Assembly: GCA_022791575.1 (NCBI GenBank) | Contig: JAAVZI010000002.1 | Coordinates: forward strand, 1 to 64,000 | Direction of reading: 5' to 3' | Source: Lachnospiraceae bacterium | GTDB taxonomy: Bacteria; Bacillota; Clostridia; Lachnospirales; Lachnospiraceae | DNA length: 64,000 bases | Shown here: positions 62,708 to 64,000 of the stretch, in pieces | Layout: each line of letters starts with the position of its first letter | Position numbering within the stretch: position 1 is the first letter of the stretch | Position numbers and translations under genes: made by a program | Notes under the pieces: generated by a model | The model's input: the letters and a program-made list of their open reading frames with translations, nothing else | Told to the model about the DNA's origin: nothing | Databases searched by the model: none

Positions 62708-64000
62708 TTGAAAAATAATAAAAATGCAAAATTGAAAATAATTCCGCTGGGCGGATTAGAACAGATTGGTATGAATATCACGGCATTTGAATTCGAGGAC
62801 AGCATTATTGTAGTGGACTGCGGTTTATCATTTCCAGAAGATGATATGCTGGGAATTGATCTGGTGATACCCGATGTCACGTATCTGAAGGAGAATCAGA
62901 ATAAGGTAAAGGGATTTGTAATTACGCATGGGCATGAAGACCATATTGGCGCTCTGCCTTATGTATTAAAGGAGATTAATGTACCGATTTATGCAACCAA
63001 GCTGACGATCGGAATTATAGAGAATAAATTAAAAGAAAGCAATCTGAATAAGAGTGTGAAACGAAAGGTCATCCGGCATGGACAGTCCATTAATCTGGGC
63101 TGTTTTCGAATTGAATTTATTAAAACCAATCACAGTATTGTCGATGCGTCTGCTCTGGCGATTTATTCTCCGGCAGGTATCATTGTGCACACCGGAGACT
63201 TTAAAGTGGATTACACACCAGTATTTGGAGAAGCGATTGATTTGCAGCGGTTTGCAGAGATTGGCAAGAAGGGTGTGCTGGCGTTGATGTGTGACAGTAC
63301 GAATGCTGAGAGGCCGGGCTTTACCATGTCTGAAAAGACCGTAGGAAAAACCTTTGATATGTTGTTTGCGGAGCATAAGAGTACCCGTATTATTATTGCA
63401 ACTTTTGCCTCAAATGTGGATCGCGTGCAGCAGATTATCAATTCGGCTTATAAGTATGGAAGAAAGGTTGTTGTAGAGGGCCGAAGCATGGTTAATATCA
63501 TCTCTACGGCAGCAGAATTGGGTTATTTGGACATCCCGGACAAGACCCTGATTGATATTGAGGAGATGAGGAATTATCCAGATGAGCAGATGGTGCTGAT
63601 TACGACAGGCAGTCAGGGAGAGTCTATGGCTGCGCTTTCTCGCATGGCTTCTGGTATGCACAGAAAGGTCAGTATCCAGTATGGGGATACTATAATTTTA
63701 AGTTCCCATCCAATTCCCGGTAATGAAAAGGCGGTTTCTAAAGTAATTAATGAACTCTCAGCCCAGGGAGCCAATGTAGTATTTCAGGATACCCATGTAT
63801 CCGGCCATGCCTGCCAGGAGGAGATTAAACTGATCTATTCCTTAGTAAAGCCGAAATACTCTATTCCCATTCATGGAGAATACCGGCATTTAAAGGCGCA
63901 GCATGGAATTGCCTTAAGCCTTGGAATTCCCAAAGAGAACATTTATATCTTGAAGAGCGGAGATGTTCTGGAACTGAATGAATATGGTGCAGCTGTGACC
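62708..64000 (+). CDS. rnj: Ribonuclease J, truncated by the window end
   Basis: Metallo-beta-lactamase/beta-CASP ribonuclease for RNA decay. The first 431 residues are present and in frame to the last base. LKIIPLGGLEQIGMN begins the domain; the zinc motif HGHEDHIGAL has H74, H76, D78 and H79; GDFKVDYTP and CDSTNAERPGF follow. The start is TTG at 62708 with GGAGG upstream and no better ATG. The C-terminal part is outside the window. Whether it is J1 or J2 cannot be told. Confidence 0.93.
   Translation, partial: MKNNKNAKLKIIPLGGLEQIGMNITAFEFEDSIIVVDCGLSFPEDDMLGIDLVIPDVTYLKENQNKVKGFVITHGHEDHIGALPYVLKEINVPIYATKLTIGIIENKLKESNLNKSVKRKVIRHGQSINLGCFRIEFIKTNHSIVDASALAIYSPAGIIVHTGDFKVDYTPVFGEAIDLQRFAEIGKKGVLALMCDSTNAERPGFTMSEKTVGKTFDMLFAEHKSTRIIIATFASNVDRVQQIINSAYKYGRKVVVEGRSMVNIISTAAELGYLDIPDKTLIDIEEMRNYPDEQMVLITTGSQGESMAALSRMASGMHRKVSIQYGDTIILSSHPIPGNEKAVSKVINELSAQGANVVFQDTHVSGHACQEEIKLIYSLVKPKYSIPIHGEYRHLKAQHGIALSLGIPKENIYILKSGDVLELNEYGAAVT

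Overview
The window looks like a chromosome segment of a low-to-moderate GC, spore-forming anaerobe of the Clostridia, most likely a Lachnospiraceae member. The reasons are the gpr and spoIIP sporulation genes, an oxygen-detoxifying flavodiiron-rubredoxin fusion, Gram-positive-type strong Shine-Dalgarno sites (GGAGG), several TTG/GTG starts, IreB/RuvX/DUF1292/RNase J in a row, and the frr-uppS-cdsA-dxr-rseP order. I saw no rRNA, tRNA, CRISPR array, transposase or prophage.

Layout. 1-330: two copies of a palindromic repeat. 337-3900: an O6-methylguanine methyltransferase and a BlaI/BlaR1-type repressor-sensor pair with two 17-bp operators in its promoter. 4000-6220: a visibly AT-rich island with two unknown genes (one with a DGQHR/ParB-like motif, one with HEPN-like R-N-x3-H motifs) and a small Cse60-like gene. 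6380-12080: galT, a gene remnant, argG with a good promoter and terminator, a double-XRE regulator and a polytopic membrane protein. 12360-16560: small protein, pyrE, a 50-residue membrane protein, a VanZ-like protein, a DUF6142-like membrane protein and an M29-type aminopeptidase. 16600-20170: purE-purM-purN-purD. 20196-30913: GntR regulator, clpC, an unknown protein, radA, carbamate kinase, dgt, dnaG, rpoD and trmK. 30914-31759: a non-coding block of three repeat copies that splits trmK from nif3. 31760-40554: nif3, a TGS-uridine-kinase-like protein, a polysaccharide deacetylase, pyrH-frr-uppS-cdsA-dxr-rseP. 40797-45618: a sugar cluster of an L-fucose/arabinose-isomerase-type protein, a split transketolase and an FGGY kinase, with a C-ending codon bias unlike its neighbours. 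46229-55768: flavodiiron protein, nucleotidyltransferase, an ECF sigma factor beside two unknown proteins, cardiolipin synthase, small unknown genes, a GNAT acetyltransferase and rpsT. 56005-64000: gpr, spoIIP, thiI, an HPr-like protein, mtaB, ireB, ruvX, a DUF1292 gene and the start of an RNase J gene that runs off the end.

The most striking feature is a family of about ten dispersed palindromic elements of about 143 bp (about 194 bp with a 51-bp internal insert). They share TAGg(t/c)AatTGC-type terminal inverted repeats, two small side hairpins and a long central stem. The central stem arms carry different bases in different copies but always change together. Three copies are flanked by 13-15 bp direct repeats, two of them perfect. 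They look like a non-autonomous mobile element under structural constraint. The AT-rich two-gene island is the second candidate for an undescribed system.

How genes work together: purEMND (IMP synthesis), pyrE/pyrH (UMP), uppS/cdsA/dxr (isoprenoid and lipid carriers), dnaG-rpoD-trmK (macromolecular synthesis operon) and gpr/spoIIP (sporulation). The sugar cluster could run aldose to ketose to ketose phosphate to transketolase. All calls come from reading motifs by eye; no database search was run.
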